Below, piece by piece: positions 1 through 9,405 of a DNA stretch of 64,000 bases. A program made the translations under genes and the position numbers. Below the pieces are notes generated by a model. The model saw nothing but the letters and a program-made list of their open reading frames with translations. It was not told the origin of the DNA and ran no database searches. The stretch is from positions 43,849 to 107,848 of the forward strand of contig NZ_JAEMHK010000019.1 of the NCBI RefSeq assembly GCF_016458235.1. The letters run 5' to 3'. The DNA comes from Geomonas propionica (GTDB taxonomy: Bacteria; Desulfobacterota; Desulfuromonadia; Geobacterales; Geobacteraceae). Positions within the stretch are counted from its first letter, which is position 1; each line of letters starts with the position of its first letter.

Positions 1-1355
1 ACCTCCACCCCGACCAGCACCATGAGCAGCACCGGAAGGGCGACGACGCCGATCAGGTAGCGCTTGAAGGCGCGGCTGGTGCGAACCGCCGGGTCGAGCA
101 GCAGGTCGATGGCGAACGCCGAGAGCACACCGAGCCCCAGTACCGGGATGAACATGATCATCTTGGGCACGCGGAAACGGTTGATGCCCGGGAAGTAGTC
201 GAAGAGCAGGTTGTAGAAGAGGGTGTATTTCCCCATGGAGAACAGGATCCCTACCACGACCGCGGAGAGAGCGAGCCAGGTAAAACGATCCCTTCTGAAG
301 ATGAGCGGCAGGGGCAAAAGCAGCCAGGGGAGCAGCCCCATGTAGCTCACCGTCTGGGTGAAGTTCATCCGTCCCCAGTAGTATGAGTCGATGTTGGACG
401 GGTTGGCGCCCGCTTCCTGGCGGGAAAACCCGAACATACCTGGGATGATGAAGGCCGCCGTCTCCTCGGGAGGGAGCGACCAAGACATCGCCTCTTCCCG
501 CGCAAGCCCCCCCTTCGCCTCGGTCTGCCCTGTGGCCGCGGTGACGTTCGCCCCGCTGTTCACGCCGCGGTTGGTCTCCTTGGACCAATTGGCCAGAGGA
601 ACCAGGGAGATGGCGACCGTGGTGAGGAAGAAGACCAGCAGGGTCACGTTCAAGGCGAGCAGCCGGCCGAATGCCTTCTTGCCGTCATGGTCGGCGAAGA
701 CGATGCACAGGGAGCGCGCCACGCCGTAGACCCCGATGGCGAGACAGGTGTAGTAGGCAACCTGCCAGTGGGTGTGGAAAAACTGGAAGGCCAGTACGAC
801 CGCCGTGGTCATAAAGAACAGCAGCCTCCTGGTCCGGAAACCCTTCTCCAGGAAGTAGAAGGCCCAAGGGGTAAAGGAGATGGTGGCGATCTTCATGACA
901 TGGCCGGCGTTGATGAGACTGGCGTTTTCCGGAGCAAGGGTGAAGATCAGCGCGGCGGCGAGGGCCGCGTACCTGCCGGTCCCCAGAACGCGGCAAAAAT
1001 AATAGGCGCCGGCCCCGCCCACGAAGATGTGGAAGACCATGTACCAGGCCACGTTGCTGGGCGCGGGGAAGAGCCACAAGATGAGGTTCCGCGTGAAGAG
1101 GAACTGCATCGAGGCGGCCCCGCCCTCGTTGGTCGATCCTGAGTTGATCAGATAGTCCCACCCGGCGCTGCTCAAGTTGACCCTGAACAAGGACCAGAAA
1201 GGCTGGCTGCCGGCTCCTTTCACCCCCCAGTAGAACTCGTTGATGATGTCGGGAGCGCGTACGATCTGGTGCGTGAAGAGTATCTTCGAAAAATAAAGCA
1301 ACAACACCGCCAGCAATCCGGAAAGGATCAAGAGGTCTTTTCTGCGCTCCGTCAT
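1..1355 (-). CDS. Polytopic membrane protein, YfhO/GT-C-like (3' part beyond window)
   Basis: The minus-strand frame opens with ATG at 1355 and stays open to the left edge, giving about 451 visible residues and no stop, so the C-terminal part is missing. The protein starts MTERRKDLLI and has many hydrophobic segments alternating with short charged loops. An acidic residue in the first extracytoplasmic loop (RAPDIINEF) and the overall pattern resemble YfhO-type or other GT-C membrane glycosyltransferases, which use polyprenyl-linked sugars outside the membrane. It is the last visible gene of the polysaccharide operon, 48 bp after the preceding glycosyltransferase. The family assignment is tentative; that it is a membrane protein is clear. 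Confidence 0.6.
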   Translation of the reverse strand, partial: MTERRKDLLILSGLLAVLLLYFSKILFTHQIVRAPDIINEFYWGVKGAGSQPFWSLFRVNLSSAGWDYLINSGSTNEGGAASMQFLFTRNLILWLFPAPSNVAWYMVFHIFVGGAGAYYFCRVLGTGRYAALAAALIFTLAPENASLINAGHVMKIATISFTPWAFYFLEKGFRTRRLLFFMTTAVVLAFQFFHTHWQVAYYTCLAIGVYGVARSLCIVFADHDGKKAFGRLLALNVTLLVFFLTTVAISLVPLANWSKETNRGVNSGANVTAATGQTEAKGGLAREEAMSWSLPPEETAAFIIPGMFGFSRQEAGANPSNIDSYYWGRMNFTQTVSYMGLLPWLLLPLPLIFRRDRFTWLALSAVVVGILFSMGKYTLFYNLLFDYFPGINRFRVPKMIMFIPVLGLGVLSAFAIDLLLDPAVRTSRAFKRYLIGVVALPVLLMVLVGVE

Positions 1356-1403
1356 GAATATGCTCCGTACTTTTTGCAAGTAATTAAAGTCAAACGGCAG
1401 GCG

Positions 1404-2324
1404 TCAAAGCACGACGCCAAACTTTTCCTGCATCCTCTGCTCGATAAGGCTGTTTTGGTACTGAACCTTGCCGTCGCCCTGGTTGACCCATACCGCGTGC
1501 CCCGAATGCCCCTGCCAGCCGTGCAGGTAAAACTTGAGCTTCTCGTCGGAATCGGTAATGGGATCGGCGAAGGAGTACCCCAAGGCGATGGCGCGGTCGA
1601 ACCAGTAGGCTCCGACATCGCCGAAGTCGTCGTAGTTGCCGAAGAAGGCCCGCTCACGCTCGGCGATGTCACGCGCCGCCCGCGTCGACACCATGCAGGA
1701 CCACTCGTTGATGCGGCAGGCCCTGCGCTTTTTGCCGACGCCGGTGATAGGCCATTCCTCGGAGGGATAGATCCCCTCCATGATCTTGGCGCGGTTGCAG
1801 GGAGGCTCCTCCGTGAAGTGCCGACAGAACCAGCACTGTCCCAGGTCCCCGATGATGGCGGGGTTGGTCATCCGCTGAGCGTAATCGAGGTACAGCTTGA
1901 CCACGTCGTCGGTAAACTCGATGTCGTCGTGAATGAGGTAGACCCATTCCTTGTCGCTCTGTTCCAGTGCCCACTGGTAACGAATGTTCTCGCGATCGTA
2001 AAAGAGGCGCCCGTTGGAGTAGAGGTTGATCAGGCCGAACTTCAAAAACCGCCAGACGCTCAGGTGCCTCGGCCAGTAACCGCGCACGAAACCGGGGCCC
2101 CACTTGGTCCTGTGGGTGTTGACCCTGACCTTGATCTTCCAGGGGTGGAAGTACTCCTGGACGGCGGCGCTCCGGTACTTTTCCACGACACCCGGAGCGG
2201 AGCAGTCATCGTTGATGTACACGGTGTCGATCAGCGCCCCGCTCTGCTCCTTGAGGGTCATCAAGGTGTACAGGAGCGACTCTGGCTTCATGTAGGACTG
2301 AACGGCGACATCTACCTTGGACAC
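1404..2324 (-). CDS. Glycosyltransferase, GT-A (GT2-like)
   Basis: This 306-residue protein opens with a GT-A type nucleotide-binding start (VDVAVQSYMKPESLLYTL) followed by YINDDCS near residue 37. A likely metal-binding motif HDD sits at residues 132-134 (VYLIHDDIEF). It is probably cytoplasmic and adds a sugar to a lipid-linked glycan. Residues 160-177 hold three cysteines (C164, C167, C176), unusual for GT2 enzymes and possibly a structural metal site. It lies 10 bp after the preceding GT4 gene in the same operon. Glycosyltransferase identity is fairly clear; the donor and acceptor are unknown. Confidence 0.75.
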   Translation of the reverse strand: MSKVDVAVQSYMKPESLLYTLMTLKEQSGALIDTVYINDDCSAPGVVEKYRSAAVQEYFHPWKIKVRVNTHRTKWGPGFVRGYWPRHLSVWRFLKFGLINLYSNGRLFYDRENIRYQWALEQSDKEWVYLIHDDIEFTDDVVKLYLDYAQRMTNPAIIGDLGQCWFCRHFTEEPPCNRAKIMEGIYPSEEWPITGVGKKRRACRINEWSCMVSTRAARDIAERERAFFGNYDDFGDVGAYWFDRAIALGYSFADPITDSDEKLKFYLHGWQGHSGHAVWVNQGDGKVQYQNSLIEQRMQEKFGVVL

Positions 2325-2334
2325 TTCTTACTCC

Positions 2335-3543
2335 TTATCGGGAACCGGCGGACAGAGGCAACCGCTGCCGGTAAAACTGGTCGAGAGAGACGGCAGCGCC
2401 TTTCCAGTTGAAGTTGTCGAGGAGGTAGTTCATCCCCGCCCCCCCCAACTGCCGCTGCCTCTGCCCGGAATTCAACAGCTCCGCCACGCGCCCCGCCATC
2501 TGATCCCAATCATCAGGATCGCACAGAAGCCCGGAGCGACCGTCGTCGATATACTCGGCCAGTTGCCCCACGCGGTCGGCAACCACGGCCCTCCCCGCCA
2601 ACAGAATCTCGGTCAGCTTGGCAGGGCATTTGGTGCGGTTGACCAGGGTATCGTCAAAGGGATAGATGGCCACGTCCCCTGCCGCGAGATAATCGGGAAT
2701 GGATGCAGGCTCGACCCAACCTGCCACTACCAGCGCAGCGGCGAACCCGGAATCGGCGGCCACCTTCTGGAGCAGTTCCTCTTCACCCCGGCGCCCCTTG
2801 CCCACCACCAGGAAACGCACCTGCGGCACCTGGCGATGGATCTGCGCGAACAGGTAGTGCAGTTTCTCCTGGCAGAACTCGAAAAATCTCGTATAGAGGA
2901 GCACCACCGGCGCGTCGGCGGCAATACCATGCTGCGCGCGCACCCTCCCGCCGTCGCCGGGCGTGGGAGCCGCGACGCAGTTGGGTAGGTAGAGCATGCC
3001 GGAGGGAGCAACGCCAAGCCCCTCAACCAAGTGCTGCAGTCCCCGGCTGGCGACGGTAACGCCGGCGGCCTGCCGGGTGAGCCACTGCTCCTGGAAAGCG
3101 TAGAAGCGTTTTTCGGCGCCGGAATAGTCGTGCAGGTCGTTCATCCCCCCCTTGCCTTCCCAGTCATCGGTGTCCAGGAACAGGGCGGGAACCCTGATGC
3201 CGACGCGCTGCAGCATGACAAGGAGCATGGCGGCGAGCCCGCCGTAACCCTTTGGCTTGAAGAGGTGAACAAGGTCGGGCTTTTCGGAAAGTGCCGCGCG
3301 CAACATGCGCCAGGCCAATACCGGGGCGGCAAGCACCTTGTGCCGCGGACCAAGCGTCACGTTCACCAGCCGAACGCCGCGCACCACCTCCACCCTCCCC
3401 GAGTCCTCCGGGTTGGTGTAGGGAGGGGCGACGATGACGACCTCGTGCCCCAGGGCCTGGAGTTCCGCGGCGATGGGAACCATACGGGCCAGCACGGTCC
3501 CCTTGGGCCTGATGCCGAACGGCGCGAGGAAAACGATCTTCAT
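2335..3543 (-). CDS. Glycosyltransferase family 4
   Basis: A 402-residue GT-B enzyme. The N-terminal domain begins MKIVFLAPFGIRPKGTVLAR with the glycine-containing acceptor-side loop, followed by HEVVIVAPP. The C-terminal Rossmann domain has FLVVGKGRRGE and a donor-binding region where KLTEILLAGRAVVAD replaces the usual E-x7-E segment. Retaining GT4 enzymes of this length extend lipid-linked oligosaccharides in the cytoplasm. About 110 bp separates it from the upstream gene, the largest gap in this part of the operon, so it may have extra regulation. The sugar is not predictable. Confidence 0.85.
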   Translation of the reverse strand: MKIVFLAPFGIRPKGTVLARMVPIAAELQALGHEVVIVAPPYTNPEDSGRVEVVRGVRLVNVTLGPRHKVLAAPVLAWRMLRAALSEKPDLVHLFKPKGYGGLAAMLLVMLQRVGIRVPALFLDTDDWEGKGGMNDLHDYSGAEKRFYAFQEQWLTRQAAGVTVASRGLQHLVEGLGVAPSGMLYLPNCVAAPTPGDGGRVRAQHGIAADAPVVLLYTRFFEFCQEKLHYLFAQIHRQVPQVRFLVVGKGRRGEEELLQKVAADSGFAAALVVAGWVEPASIPDYLAAGDVAIYPFDDTLVNRTKCPAKLTEILLAGRAVVADRVGQLAEYIDDGRSGLLCDPDDWDQMAGRVAELLNSGQRQRQLGGAGMNYLLDNFNWKGAAVSLDQFYRQRLPLSAGSR

Positions 3544-3651
3544 CTGGTCATGCTCCTGCTCCTGGGAGGCACGGCGAAGTGGTCAAGGTTGTCGCGAAGT
3601 TGCACCGTTGGAGAGTAATCTGCAATCGCTACAAATTGCAAGCCTAACTTG

Positions 3652-4635
3652 CTAACGGTCCCGCATCTTGCGCCGGAAGGTGGCCAGCGCCCCCTCGCTC
3701 TTTCTGAAGAGCGCCTGCGCGTCGGCAACGTCGATTCTGCGTACCCGTTGTATCGCCTTACGCTGGGCGAGGAGCCGGGGCAGGTTGCGAATGACGTCCC
3801 GGCGCGCTCTCAGTGCCGCACCTCCGCGGCCGCGCAGGATGGCCAACAGCAGCGCGGCAAGGTCGAAGAGCACGATCTTGGGGAGAAAGCGCAGCAGCAG
3901 CAATGCCGGCCAGTCCTTGATCAGCACGAACCACTTGTTGCGCTGCACGTGGTAGACGGTGAACGGGCTCATCTTGCCGCTGGTCGCCGAGTGTACGTGA
4001 TGCACCACGGCCGCCGGCGCCGTCACCCCGCGCCACCCGGCCAGCCTGCCGCGCCAGGCGAGATCGAGGTCCTCGTAGTAGGCGAAGAAGTCGGAGTCGA
4101 AAAATCCCACCTTCTCCAGCATCGAGCGCCGGTACAGGGCGGCGCCGCCACAAGGGCCGAACACCTCCGCGGCAACGTCGTATTGCCCTTGGTCCTGTTC
4201 GCCTACGCCGATGTTGTGCCCCATGCCGTTGCCGGCAACCCCTATCCCGACCGAATCGATCCTGCCGGTCTGGTAGAAGTTCACCATCTTCGCGGCTACC
4301 ATGCCGACTCCGGGGTCGGCCTCCGCGGCGGCGACCAACGCTGCGAGTGCGGTCGGTTCAAGTTTGGTGTCGTTGTTGAGGGCGACGATGAACTCGCCGG
4401 AACAATCCTGAAACGCACGGTTGTTGCCACCGGCAAACCCGATGTTCTCAGGCAGGGCGACGAGGTGCACCCAAGGGTAATGCTGCCGGAGGTACTCGGT
4501 TGAGCCGTCGGAGGAACCATTGTCGAGCAGCACCGTCTCGAAGTCGGTGAAGGTCTGCCGGGCCAGCGAGTCCAGGCACTCCTTGAGGAGCGGCTTCCCG
4601 TTCCAGTTCAGGATGATGATGGAGACCTTGGGCAT
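3652..4635 (-). CDS. Glycosyltransferase family 2, rhamnosyltransferase-like
   Basis: This 327-residue protein has a classic GT2 start (SIIILNWNG), DNGSSDGS for nucleotide binding, and the acidic motif NNDTKL. The YYEDLDLAWR segment is the conserved E-D-D catalytic region of WbbL-type rhamnosyltransferases. The C-terminal third contains a hydrophobic helix around DWPALLLLRFLPKIV, suggesting membrane association. The start abuts the stop of the upstream GT4 gene. The enzyme class is confident; rhamnose specificity is a family-based guess. Confidence 0.85.
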   Translation of the reverse strand: MPKVSIIILNWNGKPLLKECLDSLARQTFTDFETVLLDNGSSDGSTEYLRQHYPWVHLVALPENIGFAGGNNRAFQDCSGEFIVALNNDTKLEPTALAALVAAAEADPGVGMVAAKMVNFYQTGRIDSVGIGVAGNGMGHNIGVGEQDQGQYDVAAEVFGPCGGAALYRRSMLEKVGFFDSDFFAYYEDLDLAWRGRLAGWRGVTAPAAVVHHVHSATSGKMSPFTVYHVQRNKWFVLIKDWPALLLLRFLPKIVLFDLAALLLAILRGRGGAALRARRDVIRNLPRLLAQRKAIQRVRRIDVADAQALFRKSEGALATFRRKMRDR

Positions 4636-5976
4636 CTAGCGTCTACCCCGCTTCATGCGGTCCTTGGCCCACTGCAGCGAACGCAGCGGCAGTGCAGCCG
4701 CCCTCTTGGTCAGCAGCGCCAACTCCTGCAGGGTCCCCTTTGCCAGTGCGTTCTCCGCGATGCGCTGGTAGGTCTGCATCATCCCATCCAGGAAGATGCG
4801 CTCGCCGTCCTCCAGCGCCGGCATGGGCCCCGCCTGCAGCACATCTAGGTAAACATCGGCGAAGCGCTGAGCGTAGACCGTCTCGGTGAAATGTGCATCG
4901 AAACGCTTCCGGCCGGCCAGTCCCATCTCCGTGCACAATTCCGGATCTTGAGCCAGTCTCGCGATCCCTTCAGCCAGGGCGGCGGCATCCGCTACCGGGA
5001 CCAGCAGGCCGGTCTCGCCTTCCACCACCATCTCACGCGGCCCGCCGCAATCGGTGGCAACCACGGGCTTTCCGGCAGCCATTGCCTCCAGGACCACCAA
5101 GGGAAAGGCCTCGGAACGGGAGGAAAGCACGAACAGGCCGGCAGCCGCGAGGATGCGCGGGACGTCGCCCCGGTAGCCGAGATAACGCACGGCAGCTTCC
5201 AGGCCGCGCGAAGAGATGGCGTCGGTAAGCTTAGCGACTGCAGCCGGTTCGCCGCGCCCCACGATTACGATGACAATCCGCCCCTTTTGCTTGAGCCGCT
5301 CCGCCGCGTCGATGAGGGTGTCGAATCCCTTCTCCGGAATGAGACCGCCCACGGCAACTGCCATGAAATGATCGTCCGCAATCTCTAATTCGGCCCGGAG
5401 TTCCTTTGCCTGCGTTACCGAAACGGAAGACTCCGCGACTCCGTTGTGGATCACCGTCACCTTGTTCGCACCGACCGCGCCGGCGGCAGTTGCGCGCACC
5501 GCCTCGGAAACCGCGACCGCCCGTTTCGAGAGGAGGCCGATCAGCGAGTAGATCACGGGGACTGGGAACACCCCTTTCAAGCTGGGGTGACCGGTGAGGA
5601 TCTCGTGCAGGTGCCATACGTGGGGCACGCCAACAAAAGCGGCAGCGAGCGCCCCCTCCCAGACTACCGAGGTGTTGGTGTGCACCAGGTCCGGCCGCTC
5701 CGCCTTCATTATCGCGATAAGGGCGTCGACTCTACCGCGGATGTCGCTCCCCATGAGCCCATAGCTGCGAGCCCCCCTGAGCCACCACTCCAACGGAGAG
5801 ATGATGGTGCGGGCACCCGCCTGCCTTAGTTCGTCAGCCAGGACTCCTTCCACGGGAAGCACCACGACCGACTCGAAACGCTCCTTATCCAGGCAGCGAA
5901 CCAGCGTCAGCAGGCACCCCTCCGCCCCGGCGCAACGCGCGGTGTGCGATATGAACAGGATCTTCAGCTTTTTCAT
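4636..5976 (-). CDS. Glycosyltransferase family 4
   Basis: A 446-residue GT-B enzyme. The N-terminus (ILFISHTARCAGAEGCLLTL) has the GT4 sugar-acceptor loop, and the C-terminal half carries the complete donor motif SRSEAFPLVVLEAMAAGKPVV with both glutamates of E-x7-E, then DCGGPREMV. The last 70 residues form an additional helical tail rich in lysine and arginine, so the protein is longer than the roughly 370-residue norm. Its ATG overlaps the TGA of the upstream gene (ATGA at 5973-5976), indicating translational coupling. Substrate unknown. Confidence 0.88.
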   Translation of the reverse strand: MKKLKILFISHTARCAGAEGCLLTLVRCLDKERFESVVVLPVEGVLADELRQAGARTIISPLEWWLRGARSYGLMGSDIRGRVDALIAIMKAERPDLVHTNTSVVWEGALAAAFVGVPHVWHLHEILTGHPSLKGVFPVPVIYSLIGLLSKRAVAVSEAVRATAAGAVGANKVTVIHNGVAESSVSVTQAKELRAELEIADDHFMAVAVGGLIPEKGFDTLIDAAERLKQKGRIVIVIVGRGEPAAVAKLTDAISSRGLEAAVRYLGYRGDVPRILAAAGLFVLSSRSEAFPLVVLEAMAAGKPVVATDCGGPREMVVEGETGLLVPVADAAALAEGIARLAQDPELCTEMGLAGRKRFDAHFTETVYAQRFADVYLDVLQAGPMPALEDGERIFLDGMMQTYQRIAENALAKGTLQELALLTKRAAALPLRSLQWAKDRMKRGRR

Positions 5977-7163
5977 GTCCGTCCTTTGCCCGCCCCTGCA
6001 CCCGCGGGGAGCAGCAGGTTCCGGTAACCGGCGCAGAAACCTTCGGGGGAGAAGTGCTCACAGGCGTAGCGGTAAGCTGCCTGCGAAACCTGCTCGCGCG
6101 TCTCGACATTGGTGGCGAGATCGATCAGCAAGACACTCATCTCCCGAACGATGCGCTCTTCATCGGCGCCGTCAACGAGGAAGCCGTTGTGCCCGTGGCG
6201 CAGGTGCACTGCTATGCCGCCTACATTGGTGGCGATGGGAATGGCGCCGTTGCCCATGGCCTCCATGATGACCAGCGGGAATCCTTCGCGGCTGGAGGTC
6301 AGCAACAACACGTCAGCATCCCGGTACAACGCCTGCAGTTGTCCTGCGTCGTGGATTTCGCCCGTGAAGCGGCAATAGGCATGATCGTCGGCCACAACCG
6401 CTTCGGGAAGGCCCCGCCCGACCAAGGTGAACGGAGCCGTAGCTCCCTGGCCGCAGCAAAGCCGCGCCACGCGGCCGACCAAGTGAGCCCGTTTTTCCAC
6501 GGTGCCACGCCCCACGTACAGCACCTGCAGCGGCCGACCGGTCGGGCGTAGGTTCAGCGCAGGGGCGACCTCCACCCGGTTCTCGATCAACACCACCCGA
6601 TCCATAAGACGCGCGTCGAGCCCGTGGTCCCGGTACTGCTGTGCGAAGTCAGCGACAGTCTTCGCATTGATCGCCACACGCGCCTCGAGCCGGTGCGCCA
6701 CCGGCAAGCTGTAACGCTCCAAGCCGTCGAAGGCGTGGGTAAGATCGAACTTCCTGACCTTATCCCCAAGATAAGGAACAAGGTAGTAGTAAAAAATGTT
6801 GTTGCAGCCAAAGGCGACCGCATTCTCGTGCCGGTTCACCAAACCGGCAGCGAGACCGACACTCAGGGGGTACAGCCCCCCCAGGAACCAGAGGTCGAAG
6901 AGGCGCGCCGACTTGGCGAAGAGATCCCGGTACAGGGTGTTGTGCGACTTGCGGGTGAAGATGACCCACGGGGTCAGCTCCGCGAAACAGGCCACGATGT
7001 CGGCGTGGACCTTCTCAGCACCACCGATGTGGTAGCACGGGAAGAAGAAAAACATCCCCGAGTCGTTGCGAAGCGGGATCAGCCGCGACAGCAGCATGCC
7101 GCAGCGCACCAGGAGGCACCAGAGGCCGGTCGCGTGCAGCACTTTGAAGAGAAGGCGCATCAT
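5973..7163 (-). CDS. Glycosyltransferase family 4
   Basis: About 396 residues starting MMRLLFKVL at 7163. That ATG overlaps the TGA of the upstream gene, so this start is preferred over an extension to 7217. The C-terminal donor domain shows TSSREGFPLVIMEAMGNGAIPI, the E-x7-E signature of retaining GT4 enzymes, followed by NVGGIAVHL. The N-terminal domain is less typical, with a hydrophobic first 25 residues and a PCYHIGGAEKVHADI loop. It belongs to the run of three consecutive coupled GT4 genes at 4636-8350. Confidence 0.87.
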   Translation of the reverse strand: MMRLLFKVLHATGLWCLLVRCGMLLSRLIPLRNDSGMFFFFPCYHIGGAEKVHADIVACFAELTPWVIFTRKSHNTLYRDLFAKSARLFDLWFLGGLYPLSVGLAAGLVNRHENAVAFGCNNIFYYYLVPYLGDKVRKFDLTHAFDGLERYSLPVAHRLEARVAINAKTVADFAQQYRDHGLDARLMDRVVLIENRVEVAPALNLRPTGRPLQVLYVGRGTVEKRAHLVGRVARLCCGQGATAPFTLVGRGLPEAVVADDHAYCRFTGEIHDAGQLQALYRDADVLLLTSSREGFPLVIMEAMGNGAIPIATNVGGIAVHLRHGHNGFLVDGADEERIVREMSVLLIDLATNVETREQVSQAAYRYACEHFSPEGFCAGYRNLLLPAGAGAGKGRT

Positions 7164-8350
7164 GACTTGACACCCGCTTTGGCCGCCTGGGTAGCAGGCT
7201 CCGCACCCTCCAGCCAACCGGAAAGCAACGCTGCGCTACGGTTGCACATGCCGTCCAGGCTGAAGTTGAGGGCGACCCGCTCCCGCTGCCGCAGGACCAT
7301 GCGCTGCCGCAGATCTGGATCGCCGAAAACACGGCGTATGCGGTCGGCGAAGGCATCGCAATTACCAACCGGCACCAGCGACTCGTCCACGTCGTCCCCC
7401 AGCGCCTCCCGGACCCCGGGTATATCGGTCCCGACCACCGGGCATCCGGCCGCCATCGACTCCAACACGGCGTTGGGAAGCCCTTCGGATTTGGAACTGT
7501 GCAGGCAGAGGTCGCTTGCCCTCAAGAGCCCCGCCACATCATCGACCCGTCCCAGAAATCTGACGTAAGGGACGAGTTTCAGGTCCTGCACAAGTTGGCG
7601 CAGGTTCTCCTCCCCCACATCGTTGCGGCCCGCCAGCAGCAAGATCGGAGCGGCAGTCGGTTCACCGCTTCCGGCGACGACTTCGGCCCACGCCTTGATG
7701 AGAGTCGCGTGGTCCTTGAAAGGATGGAAGTTTGCGACCATGCAGCCCACCAAGCGGTCTGCTGCGATATCCAGCCGTGCTCTCCACTCCTCGCGCGAGC
7801 CCTGAGGGAGGCACTCTTCGACACCGTTATGGACCACCTCGATCCGCTTCCCACCCAGTGGGTAGGTATCGATCAGGAAGCTTTTCGCGTTGCCGGAATT
7901 GGCGATGAAAAAGTCGGTCGAGCTGACCGCGCGCCGGTGCCATAGCTTCCGGTTGAGCAGCAGCCCCTCGTCACGCTGATTCCAGACGAAGAGCCGGGCA
8001 CCGGTGGAACGCCAGACATTGCCGCAGGCGAGGTTAGGGATTGCCGTGTAGGAGAGAATGACGTCAGGGGTTAGAGAGCGAAGTTCTCGGGCGAGGCGGA
8101 CCAGGTTGAAGAGGCGCGTCGGCGCCGTCTTGCCCCAGTTGAAGTCGAAGCCGCGCCACTGTAGCCCCCGCTGGTCGCACAGCTCCGACACTCTTCCCTG
8201 GCGGGCGGACAGCCCGAGCACCACGACCCGCGCGCCCCATGTCTCCTGAAGCGCCCGTGCCAGGTACAGCCCCTGGCGCTCCGCGCCCCCCATGTCGAGG
8301 CTGCCGAACGCAAGGACTATGCTTTTCCCCTTTAAAGAACAATTGCGCAT
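7160..8350 (-). CDS. Glycosyltransferase family 4
   Basis: A 396-residue GT4 enzyme. The N-terminal acceptor loop reads FGSLDMGGAERQGLYLA, and the C-terminal donor site is SKSEGLPNAVLESMAAGCPVV with the E-x7-E pair, then GTDIPGVREAL. All expected blocks are present and the length is normal. It lies 2 bp downstream of the ATP-grasp gene and is coupled to the next GT4 gene by an ATGA overlap. It is probably a soluble or peripheral enzyme building the repeat unit of the surface glycan. Confidence 0.88.
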   Translation of the reverse strand: MRNCSLKGKSIVLAFGSLDMGGAERQGLYLARALQETWGARVVVLGLSARQGRVSELCDQRGLQWRGFDFNWGKTAPTRLFNLVRLARELRSLTPDVILSYTAIPNLACGNVWRSTGARLFVWNQRDEGLLLNRKLWHRRAVSSTDFFIANSGNAKSFLIDTYPLGGKRIEVVHNGVEECLPQGSREEWRARLDIAADRLVGCMVANFHPFKDHATLIKAWAEVVAGSGEPTAAPILLLAGRNDVGEENLRQLVQDLKLVPYVRFLGRVDDVAGLLRASDLCLHSSKSEGLPNAVLESMAAGCPVVGTDIPGVREALGDDVDESLVPVGNCDAFADRIRRVFGDPDLRQRMVLRQRERVALNFSLDGMCNRSAALLSGWLEGAEPATQAAKAGVKS

Positions 8351-8352
8351 AG

Positions 8353-9405
8353 CTATCTTGCGACCGACCTCGCCTGAATCTCCGCCAGGAAATCTTCAAC
8401 CTGGGCCTCTTCCGGCCACATCTGGCCTTCATGCCAATTAAGTTCCGGATCCCAATGTCCAGGGCAGCTATGGACCGCCGAACTGACAAAGGTATAGCTC
8501 GCCTCGCAGACCACAGGCTCACCATTGCGGTAGAGGAAATCAAAAGCCATAGTCTGGAACTTCGCTTGGCGAGAGATGTCGAAGGCCATCTTCAGGCAGC
8601 GTTTATCTATCGCTTCGGGACTCCAGTCGATGTTTCCGCTCCCCGAAGCGCGGAAGTCCCCGGGCCGGTTCATCCGCCTAAAGGCGAAGGCACGGCTCCC
8701 GACGACGGTGACTCGGGTGTCAAAATCGTTGTTGGGCAGGAACTCCTGGAACAGCACATAGCCGCGTTCCGGCTTCCACCAGTCCTTGGGCAGGCGCGGG
8801 TACTCATTACGCACCACGTAGCGAAGGGCGTCGAGCGGCCGGGCCAGCGTGATCTTCAGTTCCCGGCGCGAACCGGGGAGTAACCGGTACTTGAACTCGT
8901 TCATGGTCATCGGGAAAATGCCACGATCGAACATCCTCTCAATCAGCGCCGCCGCCTCGTCCTCGCTCTTGACCTTCAGCACGCTGGATGATCCCGCCCC
9001 GACTGAAAGCTTGAAAACCACCGGGTAGGGAGCCGACTTTGCCCACTGAAGCGACGACTCCTTGTCCCAAAAGATCCACGTTTCCGGTTGCGGTACATCC
9101 AACACCCTGAAGAGATACCACTGGGCGACCTTCTCATCGAAATGCCATCCGGTGGCGTTGTCCGGGAAGACCGGGATTTTGAGGTAGTTCTCGATGACGT
9201 AAAGAATCGTCTTTACCGACTGTTTATCCTGTTCGAGGTGGAACCAGCGCCACATGACACCGTCGCACCCGGCCAGTTGCTCGACGAAGTCTCTGGCCAG
9301 CAGGTTGACTATCTTCACCTCAACGCCACGCTGGGCAAAGAATTCGATCCAGCGAGTTGAGAAACTGGTGCCGAGGTTATCGTCGGGATGAATTGCAATT
9401 CTCAT
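8353..9405 (-). CDS. ATP-grasp domain protein
   Basis: This 350-residue protein has the layout of ATP-grasp ligases: a small N-terminal alpha/beta domain, a lysine-bearing strand (PVVFKLSVGAGSSSV) matching the ATP-clamping lysine and flexible glycine loop, a later VLFQEFLPNNDFDTRV segment, and acidic metal ligands near FDFLYRNGEPVVCEAS. Members join a carboxylate to an amine or thiol using ATP. In a polysaccharide locus it could attach an amino acid to a sugar, but that is inference. The start overlaps the stop of the DUF362 gene (ATGA, 9402-9405), so the two proteins are probably made together. Confidence 0.75.
   Translation of the reverse strand: MRIAIHPDDNLGTSFSTRWIEFFAQRGVEVKIVNLLARDFVEQLAGCDGVMWRWFHLEQDKQSVKTILYVIENYLKIPVFPDNATGWHFDEKVAQWYLFRVLDVPQPETWIFWDKESSLQWAKSAPYPVVFKLSVGAGSSSVLKVKSEDEAAALIERMFDRGIFPMTMNEFKYRLLPGSRRELKITLARPLDALRYVVRNEYPRLPKDWWKPERGYVLFQEFLPNNDFDTRVTVVGSRAFAFRRMNRPGDFRASGSGNIDWSPEAIDKRCLKMAFDISRQAKFQTMAFDFLYRNGEPVVCEASYTFVSSAVHSCPGHWDPELNWHEGQMWPEEAQVEDFLAEIQARSVAR

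Noticed and set aside
1269..2411. A 380-residue plus-strand frame over the first GT2 gene
   Set aside because: The minus-strand protein has clear glycosyltransferase motifs and an operon context, and the plus frame has neither a ribosome-binding site nor a recognised domain.
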